A stretch of DNA of 64,000 nucleotides from the NCBI RefSeq assembly GCF_037975245.1, contig NC_092562.1, positions 32,430,554-32,494,553 on the forward strand. Direction: 5' to 3'. The stretch comes from Apostichopus japonicus. Taxonomy: Eukaryota; Echinodermata; Holothuroidea; Aspidochirotida; Stichopodidae. Shown here piece after piece: positions 49,222-60,428 of this stretch. The position numbers and the translations under genes are program-made. A model generated the notes under the pieces. That model made no database searches. It worked only from the letters and a program-made list of their open reading frames with translations, and was not told the origin of the DNA. How positions within the stretch are numbered: position 1 is the stretch's first letter; every line of letters starts with the position of its first letter.

Positions 49222-52200
49222 AAGGGAAGCCTCGCAAATCTAACCGCCATGTCCTGGCCGGTGGATTTTTCCGCGGCTATAATGAGCACAGCCACAAGCA
49301 GATAATGAGTCACACTTGAGTGCACACACTCTACAAACCACCCTCCACGCTATACAGTTACATTCACAGCCGCGGTCAAGTTTTTACTAAGCCGATTTGA
49401 ACACAATAGTGAGTTGAGCAAAACATCATAGCTAAGTCTCAAGGTATTCAAACGTTTCAAAAAGATAGTATGTTTATACGCCGTATTTTATCCTACTGCA
49501 GAAGCAAAACTTCTGTGAAAAATAAGTAAGGAAATGTGAATTTACACTGCAGGAATCTACAATGCTATCTTTCTTATTTTCCCAGTCGGCCAAGTAGGAA
49601 CAAAAACTTTCGTTGCCTTTTTGCAAGGACAGGTTTCCTGAATTTTTAAGATTTAAAAATCTAAAAAACTGAAATCACAATCTCACTTCTTGTACACGTG
49701 CCGTAAGCCTGAACCAGAGCCTAACATACGGGAAGACTTTAGAATAATCCTACTAAGTTGTACAGAACAGGACCTAAACTACCTAGCTAGGTGAAAAAAA
49801 AATCGGTTGACTGTAGGGAATTCTTCGCACTCCAGCGAAGCTGTACTTTCTTTTAGCCAGCTAGATGTAGACATCATGAGGATTGAACATATGACGACAA
49901 TTTCTTGTGAAAGAAATTTGAAATAAATGTGGAAAAAATGCGATTATCCTTTCTCCGTTTTAAGTGTAAATGTTATTCTAGCATTCCACGGTTAAGAAAG
50001 TTGAAAGAAATAAAGATTATAAACTTCATTTACTGACTTTTGAACTTCGTAAAAAAAAACGTCCTTTACAACTCTGAAAATCAGTAGAAAAATTAGCAAT
50101 TTTGTGTACGAACAGTAAGTTGGTACACCTTTCAAATTTTACGAAGGATCGAGCAAAATACTTTCGAAAAATTCACGCAAAACTGGCATATCGTGCTAAA
50201 TGCAACTAATGTCATGTAGACAAGGCTCTAGTACACCCATTTATGAATAAACCATACGACCACATCTGGCGGGAGGAAAAGAAAGTATTTTCTAGAATTT
50301 CCACCAAAAAAAAGGAAAAATTAATATCCTACCATAGTTAAGTGTATGGTAAATAGCCTAACCACTTCGCCGGTTACGGATCTCACGTAACAACAAAAAC
50401 ACAACTCCCTGTAATTGTATTTTGCAAAGTTGACGTTTTCTACAAGGACATGGAAACAATATTTAGCATTCAGTTAATCATGCCAAGTGGCCTAAAACAT
50501 GGGATTAAAAGGTTTACTTTCCTAAAGATAGCCATACTGTAGCTATTGGGGCCTTGATATCGTGCTATGTCTGTATGGTATAGACTGTGCCTCGAGTGTA
50601 CCATGGGGAATAGATTGTTTTGTTCATGCGGAGGAGTCGGTTGGCTTGAGGTGTGTTTTACCTGTACCTTAATGTTACGGGGATATATACTTTTCTTGAA
50701 CGTCTAAGATAATATTTCGCATAACTTTACCGATCCTTTACTGACTTACCTAATTAATTCTAGAGTGGAGCCAAAATAGTTCACTCCATGAAAAGTTTTT
50801 TGGAAACGTGCCAAAAATGTTAACAAACAGGTGTTACTGTAGACAGGGGGGTTGTTGGGAAAAATCGCAGCCCATGTACAGTATGCCTACCATGATATTT
50901 AAGTAGGGGTAAACACTGCAGTTGTAAACTGATGTACGTATAGTACACGCTGTTCATTGTTAGGCAGTCTCGAAACGGAGCTTTGCCGAACGTAGTTTGT
51001 TTCATAACATTGACAGTTTTGTTAGTTAAACTTTTTAAAGATTGTAAGACAGATTAAATCTCGTTTCATTTTATCACATAATATAGCAACTCTCACTTGT
51101 CATTTTCAAATTTTCATCATTTTCGTGACAATTTAAATTAAAAAAGTTGTCAGTATTTTGAATCCTCTAATGCGAATTTTTTATAGCCAGACAAGCAAAA
51201 ATACTAAAATTTTCCGGGGCCTTTGCCCCTGGACCCCACACAAGGGGTTCCACCCCTTGACCCCACCGGGGCCCTAAGGCGGGCCCCTGGACCCCCCGCC
51301 ATTATGCTCGCACGCAACAGGGGTTGGTGGGAATTCGGCAGTTGACAACAAGGAAAAATTATCGTATAATTATCGAAATATCACGATAATCTTTGAACTA
51401 TTTATCGTGACGTTAAAAAGCAAATATCGCCCAACCCTAGTGGGGTGGGTGTATTACCATTACATTTCTGGAAAATTTTGTCGAGTAGCCTACACATGTC
51501 ATTATCATACCGGGGTTGAGCTATACAACAGCTTGAAGGTTCTCTGCTTGAAACAATGCAATACAATGTGGAGAAATAAACTGAAACTGTATCGCAAATT
51601 AGCTTGCATTAAAATTTTCACCGAATAGTTACTTATATCTCTAACCACATTGCAGCCTAACACACTAAGTCAATGGGAAAAATCAAGCCTAAACCATCTG
51701 TTTATTCATTGAATTTGTGTCGCAGTTCAGAAATCAACGTTACGGTCGATGTTCTCTCTTTAACATACATGTGTGGCATAGCTTAACTATTGTTTTGATT
51801 AAATTCTGGTGTGTCAATATGGGTTTTTTGAAGTTCTTGGGGGCATATATTTAATGCAATGGCTGATTCAGTTTTAATTCATAGTTACGTACCACTCGTT
51901 GAACAAGGCTCATAATGTATAGGCCCAGGTAAAGGCTGCTTTTATCGAACTTTCGAGTAGCGGAGTTTCACAATTGTTCATAAGAGACCCAAGAAATTTT
52001 ATTTGTGAGGTTTGATAACGTGGAAGATTTGCAAGAATTATATAAAGTACTGAATCTCGGACATTTGGTAGTGGCGGAGTTTAGTGTATAATTAAGTCAC
52101 TTTGCAACATAAACTACCACTCTATTGACTGTCAAAACCGCAAAAGTTAATCCGGTCACTTGGCCAAGTTTGCTCATTGTTTGTGAAGAATAACCAGCCT

Positions 52201-52350
52201 TGTGTTGTCAGGACACTGTGCTCATTACTCCGGCTGGCAACCAGCTTGTGTGCATTGAACCATGGGACCAATATGCACACGTATAATGAGCAAGGGGTGC
52301 GAGATTTCCGCCGGCCCGGAACCGGCGGTTAGATTTGCGAGGCTTCCCTT
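49222..52350. mobile_element. Nested 3.1-kb element with ~27-bp perfect terminal repeats
   Basis: The left end is AAGGGAAGCCTCGCAAATCT AACCGCC and the inverted right end is identical. Partial identity continues for about 25 bp more (GGCCGG). ATTT is duplicated at the borders (49218-49221 and 52351-52354). ATAATGAGC words lie inside both ends. No long frame. At 51190-51440 it holds a GC-rich CCCCTGGACCCC stretch and a segment with TTATCGTGACG and AATATCGCCCAACCCTA, a word known from ends of hAT-like elements, so it is probably itself composite. Confidence 0.88.
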
Positions 52351-52700
52351 ATTTGGACCCAATTTTTTTGTGGAATCAACTTTTTTTGACCCACAATTTT
52401 CCTGACCTGATTTGTTTGGGGGGACTCATTTTTTTTGGACGCGCCAAATTTTTTTACGAAACAAAAAATAAAAGGGCCCAAAGTTTTTTATGACCCAAAT
52501 AGTGCATGTCCGAAAAAAATTGGTCAACAAAAATTTGAGAGTAAAAAAAATTTGTGTCATCAAAATATTTTGGTCTAAACAAATAAGGGTCTTAAAAAAA
52601 TTTGGTCCGAAAACATATTGGTCAAAAATATTGGTCAAAAGAACTTCAGAGTAAAAAACAATTGTCGGAACGTAGACACGCCGGAACCCATAAAATATAC
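52351..52700. repeat. Low-complexity GGACCCAATTTTTTT repeats (right)
   Basis: Continuation of the tract at 48985-49221 with both orientations of the TTTGGTC/GACCAAA-like word (for example 52510-52650). It forms weak inverted repeats. Confidence 0.7.
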
Positions 52701-53884
52701 TGGGTCTACCCCTAATCATTGCATTTTGGGCGAATGTGTATTTAACTACGTTACATGATGCTTAAACACATGTTTGAACAAAATGAAAAATTCAAGTATT
52801 ACCACATAAATATTCAAAAAATATACTCTTGTTGCATGGTATGGACGATTTGGTGAAACCAAACATGTCTGGACTGGTTTGAAAATTCTACGAGGTTCGT
52901 GACCGTATCTAGTATTTTCAGAAAATAAGGTTGCTACCATACAAAACTGTCCGGCCAAAAGCAATTAAATGACTTTATGACATTTAAATAGAAAAAAGCT
53001 TCTAACAGAAGTTATGACCTATTTTGTATAATTTTTAATGTGCTTGTCAATACGGGTTGCCATCGGGATCATATCGATTACTGATGCTATGCAAAAGAAA
53101 CTGCTTATTTGAGCATATCATATGGTGCGGAAAAACATTCTTCAAGCAAACAATTTTCTCGAAAATCTTGCAAAATTCGATCGTGAAAACAATGTTCAAA
53201 CATACTAAAGTATGCCACCCTATGCATCCCGGACGGTGAAAAAGCTACTGTAGGCCTATATTCAGCGTTACAATGCATATTTACCCTATCGTAACATTTG
53301 GGACGATTTGCTACTGCAATTAAAGCCTAGGCTGATATTCTTGCATACAAGAAGTTCAGAACGAATGTTTTGTTGGAATAGAAAATATTTTGCGACCGCT
53401 GCTTTTTTTTTTTTTAAAGAAGGGGTTTGTATGAAGGAGTTTGGATGAGTAGGCCTACAGTGTGTTCATTAGGCCTATCGTACTAGTTTTGCGATTATGA
53501 AACTTGTATGTCGATTGACACTTAATTTTGGTGACAAACCGAACTTTTTGATCAGAATTTGCAATAAATCTATTGCACATTGAGTTGAATTGATGATTTC
53601 ATCTACTGCGGGAAGAAGCCTACCCCAATTCTTTCAAATCACGATGAAACGATCGATCGTTCTGCAACGTGATTCACGCTATAACGATAACATAACGATA
53701 GTAAACAGTGCCAGTGAAATGATGAACACACTATCACGATATTACGACCACGATGCGATGCACGATATCACGTTAGGTACTTGCTATAGGCGTAATGGAA
53801 ACGATATCACGATAGACTCCTCGAGTCTCCTCATATTTTGTCACGATACACGATGCCATGGCCGATTTAATCTGGGCGGTACTG

Positions 53885-54105
53885 TACACAGTCAACACTA
53901 CAATGGACATCAATACATAGTACCAATAAGGTGTGGGTACACAGTAATGCATAGTAGCAGTAAAGTGTAAGTACACAGTCACCACTACAATGGACATCAA
54001 TACATAGTAGCAATAAGGTGTGGGTACACAGTAATGCATAGTAGCAGTAAAGTGTAAGTACACAGTCAACATTACAATGGACATCAATACATAGTAGGTA
54101 CACAG
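53885..54105. repeat. 87-bp minisatellite, segment 3
   Basis: About 2.5 units, closing the array that segments 1 and 2 begin. The three segments together make about 1.46 kb of array. Confidence 0.95.
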
Positions 54106-54356
54106 TAAACATGGTCAAAACTACACTGCACCGGATGTTTACTTTAAATAACGGTAATGTGTGATTCATAGAACACTGATATGATTGCAAATAGAGTCAT
54201 TTATGCAAGGTTGGAGGGGGGGACAGGTTGGAGGGGGGTGGTTACCAGTGAAAGGAGGGGACAATTTATAAAGGGGATTACTAATAATGAGGAAGGATGC
54301 TGAATGGGACATGTCAGTTTTAGTTGATTGTAATAATTGTATTTAGGAGCTCTCAC
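54106..54356. other. Intronic spacer downstream of exon W3
   Basis: Contains a short GGTTGGAGGGGGG duplication at 54210-54240. Nothing else recognised. Confidence 0.6.
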
Positions 54357-54478
54357 CAAATAAACTGAGCCCTTCTTTTGCTCCACTTCCTCCTGCCTTG
54401 TAAGCTGATGGATGACTTTCATTTTTGAAAAGCTGAAGGGCTATGTATGTGTCTGCATCAAGAAACATCACGTCATGA
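54357..54478 (-). CDS. MSH5: MSH5 exon W3 (connector to core)
   Basis: 1 nt plus 40 codons plus 1 nt. It encodes [20 protein letters not shown] and ends AKEGLSLFG, matching vertebrate [20 protein letters not shown] and KEGLSLFG. The acceptor is ATTCTTCTTCCAG and the donor is TTTG|GTGAGA. The following 9.8-kb intron holds the 87-bp minisatellite and the two DNA elements inserted in it. Confidence 0.95.
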
Positions 54479-55439
54479 CTGGAAGAAGAATATTATGTGA
54501 CATCAAATCCATTAGTATTATCGTTAATAGTGTTATTAATGTGGTAAGCTTTTGCATTGAATACTCTATTTACAGTACATGAAGAACATATTGTGAACAA
54601 CTGTGTTTGTTGCATTTAATTAGATCATGAATAACAATTACACAAAACTAGGTAAAGTTTGCAATCATGGGTCCATACACTTTTTTATTGAAATTTATAT
54701 TTAGCACTTTTCTCAGGGCGGTATTTATCAAATTATGTTTTGGAAGGGTGATTTTTCAAATAAGCAATACACTTAGAACTAACTTTTGCACCAGGTAGTA
54801 AATTCAGATCGGAAGATATCAGAGATAGTCCTGTACTATACAATGAGTGCTAGCCAAGTCATCCTCAAAGATGTAATCAGCAAAGAACTTTGTTTAGGTA
54901 TACCTAATTTCACTGCACACATACCTGTTTGTTATGAAATAATAAGAATAGATAAGCTTTAAAGCAACTAGGGCATGAATCAAATTCATTAACATTTAAA
55001 TGTGCACACTTTTCTGTCTCACAAAAGGTCCAATTGATGAACATTGGCAGGGATGCCTTTAAAAATTACTTATTAAATTGAAAAATTGTCATGTAACCAT
55101 GTCAGGTGGAAAATTCCCCCCCCCCCCCAAATTCTTTCATGAATTTTTCTTCTTGAATGTTTCATGTCAACAAACCTAACACTATCCTATAATATATATG
55201 CCACAATATATCTGCCACAATATTTGCCACAATAAATAGTCAATATATCTTTATAGAAAAATATATATATTTTACAGTTTTCAAGGTGAAAAAAAAAGAA
55301 CCAGTGAGCAATGGCAATATTTGATTTAAATGATATGTTCACTACCAGGTTTTCAAATAAAAGTATTAAAATATTCTGTCAAATATATGAACAAACACTG
55401 CAAAAGAAAGTTTCCCATAATATATATATCACATGCTAC
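54479..55439. other. Intronic sequence, nothing recognised
   Basis: AT-rich, with a C-run at 55118-55129 and short ATATATAT tracts at about 55190-55275. Confidence 0.6.
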
Positions 55440-55750
55440 AAGTAATAATAATGATAATTATAATAATCAGCAGTTATATTTACGATGCTTAAGCGACCAC
55501 AAATGTGGGAGAAATCTGCAAGGGCTGATGGATTACAACTTACACGTAGGGTGGCTTCAAATTCAACATTTTAACTCAAATTTGGAATCTTTCAATTTAG
55601 AAAGTCATTTCAGATGGGATAACCATAGATTTCTCTTGGAAACCCACCTTACTATGACCCGGCCAGGTATCGAACCCAGAACCTCCCGATTGCTAAGCCT
55701 CATTGCTTCAAATGCCACCGCCTTTATCCACAATACTGAGTGAACCACTA
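55440..55750 (-). mobile_element. tRNA-derived SINE
   Basis: On the minus strand the head has a Pol III B box GGTTCGATACC (about 55660-55670) inside GGTTCTGGGTTCGATACCTG, and a plausible A-box region GCAATGAGGCTTAGCAATCG upstream. The tail at 55440-55475 is an ATT/ATA simple repeat, typical of SINE 3' ends. The body (TTTGAAGCCACCCTACG, CTGCAGATTTCTCCC region) is not assigned to a named family. Confidence 0.72.
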
Positions 55751-56784
55751 TACACAGCTAACTCCCATTATGATTGGATGTAAAAAATCACCTATGATAC
55801 TATTTAAGCTTGCTTCAAATTTAACACACAAATCAAAAGTCGCCAAAGACAATAAACATACCCGCGTGTTTACAAAATACATCAAATTCATTGCAACTAT
55901 TTTGCATTTGTCCGTTTAGGTTACTGACTATGAAAAACCAACAAATCTTGGGGGCAATTGTATCTACCTTGGACAGTAAATGAGCAATAAATGTGCAAAT
56001 ATTATGTAGGATTTATTTTAAAATGAATTTCAAGCATTTGTTAATTACATTTTCAGGAAATACAAAGAAATCAAGCACATGCAATCGAGGCCTTGAATAA
56101 AGTTCAATCATATTTAAGCACTTTCCAGATTTGTATCACATGTAAGAACCCTTTAAATATGCAAATTTCATTTTCATAAGAGGTAGACAACTAGTATGAC
56201 CCATTACTTGCAATTGATTGGACCGGAAGAGTACATCATAAACATAGAATTTAAACCAGGCAAGTTATAATTGTTACTAAATATCACTTTGATAACATGT
56301 TAACTGCAACTCCTTTTGAGTTTGCTCTCAAAAGTCAGCCAGTCTTGAGTACCAGGAAGAACATTTTATATGAAGTGAGTGAAATAACTAACTGTTAGCT
56401 ACAGCAAGATCAATCCAATTGATGACATGGCAAACTTTGTCCAAACAAGCATGGGCTATCATCAATCAACAGTAAAAATGACAGTGCCTTATGGCTACAG
56501 TTCTCAACCATTTCTTTCCCTCAAAATTCTCATCGTAACTCCAGCCACTACACAGGTTGTCCTACTTATAATGCTGATTTCTCCAGTGTCTCAAAAATCT
56601 ATATAGGCTCATTGATGCCTTATAACCTGGTATTTCCAGGTATGATTGTATTCCAATTAAGATAAGTTTGCTGTGCATCTGATAGGACCTGTAATTGTCC
56701 TTATCTTTAATAATACCCACTAGCTGGTACCCAGATGCTCTTAAGGTATTTATGGCAGCTTACCTGATGGCAGCTTACCTGATA
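55751..56784. other. Intronic sequence, nothing recognised
   Basis: AT-rich. The right part (from about 56600) may be decayed LINE sequence upstream of the RT remnant, but no motif could be supported. A 14-bp direct duplication GATGGCAGCTTACC lies at about 56754-56782. Confidence 0.5.
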
Positions 56785-57265
56785 ACAACACTGGCCTATA
56801 AAACTACTCACAGGTTTCAACAAACATGTAGAGAGTGTAATTGACAAATGCGTACTTTATACCGTAAAGAACACAGACTTTGTTCTGGTTATCATTTTGG
56901 TTTTATGGATGGTCACTCGATATCTCATGCTTTGTAAGAGGCTGTAAACAATATATGTGTACACATCTTGACAAAATTTAGCACCAATGTCCTAGGTCTT
57001 TATCTGAATCTCAAAAAAGCTTATGACACCTTTAATCATCCTATCCTCTTAAATTAATTGTCCCTCAATGTCTCTACAGGGGTCCCTCCAGTTTGTTTCG
57101 AGACTGCTTCTTTTTCTCATATATGTTAAAGATGTTCACAATGCAGTTCCTAAAGCATCCATACACTTAATTGCTGATGACACAAATGTTCTCATTCACA
57201 ATAAGTCCTCTTCCAATTCAAATAATAAAGTTTTAGCCACAATAACTGATTCAAGAATTGGTTCG
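56785..57265 (+). pseudogene. LINE (Jockey/CR1-like) reverse transcriptase remnant
   Basis: Translated in shifting frames: PIKLLTGFNKHVESVIDK (the PISLL...KILE block), HFGFMDGHSISHAL (FGFR.GHST), VLGLYLNLKKAYDTFNHPIL (motif A, with the aspartate changed to Asn in LNLKKAYD) and HLIADDTNVLIHNKSSS (catalytic ADD block). About 60 codons between motif A and the ADD block are missing or decayed. No endonuclease part is seen. Confidence 0.82.
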
Positions 57266-57399
57266 ATTCCAATCAACTTTACCTATGGTCAATTCCATGA
57301 TAAGGTCAACATCATACCAAAAAATTTAAAATCATTGTACATTAAAATTGTATGTTTCCAATAAATAGAATACTTGTAGTTACTAGACACCGAAAAATC

Positions 57400-58960
57400 A
57401 TTTGTTTGATTATGGGGTCGGTAATAACAAATGGTTCCCGTAGTAACTAAATTATGAAAAATACGATGAAATTACATTTTGTGCAGATTTGTACATAGTA
57501 ATCATAGATATCATAAGTTTTTTGGACTAATTATATTTGCTATAGCATAGTGCTCACTTAAAAGCTTCAATTTTTTTCGACATCAAGGCATTAGACAACA
57601 GTGGTGAATTGAAAACACCCTCGATTTACTGTCACGCGAGTCACAAAATTCACTGTTTTTGTTTTTTTCTCTTTGCATGCACAATAGTATTACTCCAAAT
57701 AATGAATATCAAGTCTTCACATAGATACCAAAAGGATTACTGAACTTTCCTTTTCAGAAGATGTTCAAATTTTGCAGAAAATCACCCTTTACGAATGTCA
57801 CGTCACGCGAGTCACGTCAATTCAAGATAGTGTTTCTACCTATTTACTGTGTGAAAATTACAGGGATGTTATAGTTTGATGAATGAATCACTGATTAAAG
57901 ATATCATATGCATTCCCCTTTAATTAGGCAACTTGAATAATATGGGCACTCATAATGAAACTAATTATAATAATTTCATTTGAAATATCAGAATTTAAAT
58001 TCATGAATATTTATTTGCAATATAATGCCTATTTTATCACCACATTTGAAAAGTTAGCATGTGTCATTGATATTTTAGTAATATACAAAAACATAATCTA
58101 TATTAGTATCTGGCAATGTGCTATGACTTTGACAACCTTAAGGTTCAATCATTCCCAAAATCCTATGAGCGAATGTATCTTCTCAAATATTACACTTTTG
58201 GTTTATTCAGATATGACAAATGAGAATGGTAATTTGAATCACATTCTGATAGATGTTTCTTCTATAACTTTCAAATGAGTGACTTCAACATACTAAATAT
58301 TGTTATAAATATTAATTGACAAGATATATTGCCTGAACCACTGTACTACCCATACAGTATATTACCTACTGTCTGCAGTCATGAGGGTAACTCGGGGACA
58401 TTAATATCATCTGGACATTCCCAAGGGAAGTACCTTTTGGACACTTTCTAGACCAATGAATGTTATATTTCACTATGCAAGATCTATACCTTTGATTCAC
58501 TACTGCATTTGGTCTAGAACTATCCGAAAAGTGAACTTGTCACGCGAGTCACATTTTCTTGTCACGCGAGTCACAATACATCTTCATCGTTATTTTCATT
58601 CGTTACAACATTTTTTCAAAGTTGCATAGCAATTGAGGTAGAGGTGTTTTTCAACTTCGGTATGATTATAAAAAGTTATTGGAGACATTTTAATAAGACA
58701 TAAGAAAAAATTGAACATTTCTGTGTGCATTCTGATTTTTGCTAATAGTAACTGTCACGTGAGTCACGTTTAGTTTTTCACCAATTTCACCCCCAATACT
58801 TGAGGTATAAATATTTTTTCTCTACTGTTGTAAGCATTAAGGCATACCGTCACTGACTACATGAATGCTTTTCTCCCAGGTAATTTCTTTATTTGTTTAA
58901 TGATATCAAATAGAGAGGAATTTTAGTAAAAATGTCACGCGAGTCTCCACAGAATTGACC
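57400..58960. mobile_element. Region with 6 dispersed GTCACGCGAGTCAC motifs (putative element)
   Basis: GTCACGCGAGTCAC occurs at 57631, 57802, 58539 and 58561. A GTCACGTGAGTCAC variant lies at 58753, and a truncated GTCACGCGAGTC at 58934. All are in the same orientation, with irregular spacing from 22 to 737 bp and unrelated AT-rich sequence between. CG-rich motifs stand out strongly in this background. The borders were not resolved. Calling it an element is inference. Confidence 0.5.
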
Positions 58961-59324
58961 ATATAACTCCATGCTACTAATCAGAGCATACTATGAATAT
59001 ACACTGCTTATTGTAAAATATATGCATTACTACACCATGGGGAAACAAATACATAAATACTGTAACAATATGCTTCAACTGCATTATCTAGTCTCAATGG
59101 TCCATCACTGAATTAAACTATTCAGCCCAATATTACAACCAATAGCAATCGCATTCTTCACTTCTTGTCACAACACAAAACACAGTACACTCCTACTTAC
59201 TAACTACTGCTCCAATCTCTGGCAAGGTTTCACTGCAAGTGACAAAAAACCTCAATAATTTTCAAAGACGTAGGAGGCGGGGGGGGGGGCTGCAGCCCCC
59301 CCAACCAATTATTTTTGTGAAAAT

Positions 59325-59750
59325 TCGGGCAATATGCTGAGAATTTTTTGGGCACCTACTGGAAGAATAATAATTTGCAGTGTGTTTTTAAAAAAAATTT
59401 TGTGAAAATTCGGCAATATGCTGAGAATTTTTCGGGCATCTACTGAAAGAATAATAATTTGCAATGTGTTTTTCATTTTTTTGGTGAAAATTCGGGCAAT
59501 ATGCTGAGAATTTTTCGAGCACCTACTGAAAGAAGAATAATTTGCAATGTGCTTTTCAATTTTTTGGGTGAAAATTCGGGCAATATGCTGAGAATTTTTT
59601 TCGGGCACCTACTGAAAGAATAATAATTTGCAATGTGTTTTTCAATTTTTTGGTGAAAATTCGGGCAATATGCTGAGAATTTTTCGAGCACCTACTGAAA
59701 GAAGAAGAATTTGCAATGTGTTTTTCAATTTTTTTGGTGAAAATTTATAC
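59325..59750. repeat. 83-bp internal array of the composite element, about 5 copies
   Basis: The unit holds GGTGAAAATTCGGGCAATAT, GCTGAGAATTTTTCGGGCAC, CTACTGAAAGAATAATAATT and TGCAATGTGTTTTTCAATTT. The last unit is cut by the nested MITE and resumes at 60142-60185. Minus-strand frames (ARKILSILPEFS repeats) are artefacts. Confidence 0.88.
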
Positions 59751-59751
59751 C

Positions 59752-60141
59752 AGTGGCCGAGCGTCCATAAAGTCAGAGGGGGCGGATGCCCCCCCCTGAC
59801 GGACTCAAATGGACTGCTGGCGCCCTTTTCAGCTTTTTACCACTTTCTACTTATTGCAATTATTGACTTTTTTATTGCGTTCTCAAATACCTATTGACAT
59901 TTTTCACATTTTGTTGGTGCAATTTTCTGACAAATGGCGATGACACCTATTTATTCTTCGTTTATCTGCAAATTAGCTAGGCCCGGAAAGGGTCATTTCC
60001 GGCGATCTAGGCAGTATCTTTACTCAAAAAATTTTTGTACGCTCCGCGCCAACCGGTGGTGGCGCTCCGCTTAGATAGTGTCGAAAGCGCCCCTACAGAC
60101 CATTCTCTACCCCCTGACCAATACCCCTAGCTCCGCCACTG
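59752..60141. mobile_element. Nested MITE of the GC-rich family
   Basis: The ends are CCAGTGGCCGAGC and, inverted, CCAGTGGCGGAGC. It contains the conserved core inverted (TACGCTCCGCGCCAACCGGT GGTGGCGCTCCGCTTAGATA) at about 60037-60078. It interrupts the 83-bp array. No target duplication could be defined. Confidence 0.75.
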
Positions 60142-60428
60142 GCACCTACTGAAAGGAGAAGAATTTGCAATGTGTTTTTCAATAGTTAAACTTATATTAT
60201 TATCATTATTGTTGTAATGACTTCCCCAATAATTATAATCAATATGGAAGGGTAATAACACGAAAAAAGATTTTATGTTGTTGGCATGTGATGTAATAAG
60301 CAATGAATGCCTATATGATATGCACATTAACATGTGGAACGTGTGCGGAGCACGCGAAAAATTTTGGTTATATTTTTCGGGCAAGTCATTACAGCCCCCC
60401 CAAATCAAATGAGGCTCCTACGCCTATG

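Larger units (their letters stand above)
47253..53884. mobile_element. 6.6-kb TA-target DNA element
   Basis: The ends are CAGTACCGCCCAGATTAAAT CGGCC, and the inverted right end is the same; about 43 bp match with one difference. TA is duplicated at the borders (47251-47252 and 53885-53886). The empty site is given by the 87-bp unit (TAAGTACACAG). The subterminal ~270 bp at each side are packed with TATCGTGA/TCACGATA words. The interior has no long frame. A second element (49222-52350) is nested in it. The CAGT...ACTG ends and TA site resemble Tc1/mariner-type chemistry, but the size and lack of transposase are unusual. Confidence 0.9.
59265..60428. mobile_element. GC-rich-ended composite element
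   Basis: The left end is CGTAGGAGGCGGGGG with GGCTGCAGCCCCCCC, and the inverted right end is GGCGTAGGAGCC with GGGGGGGCTGTAATGACTTG. The same right-end sequence (GGGCAAGTC, CCAAATCAAAT, GGCTCCTACGCC) is present near 9640-9684, so this is the same family as the composite at 9.1-10.6 kb. It contains an internal 83-bp array and a nested MITE. Confidence 0.72.

Noticed and set aside
53590-53970. 126-codon plus-strand frame at the right end of the 6.6-kb element
   Set aside because: It reads through the subterminal motif block, the terminal repeat and into the 87-bp array; it cannot be a transposase.
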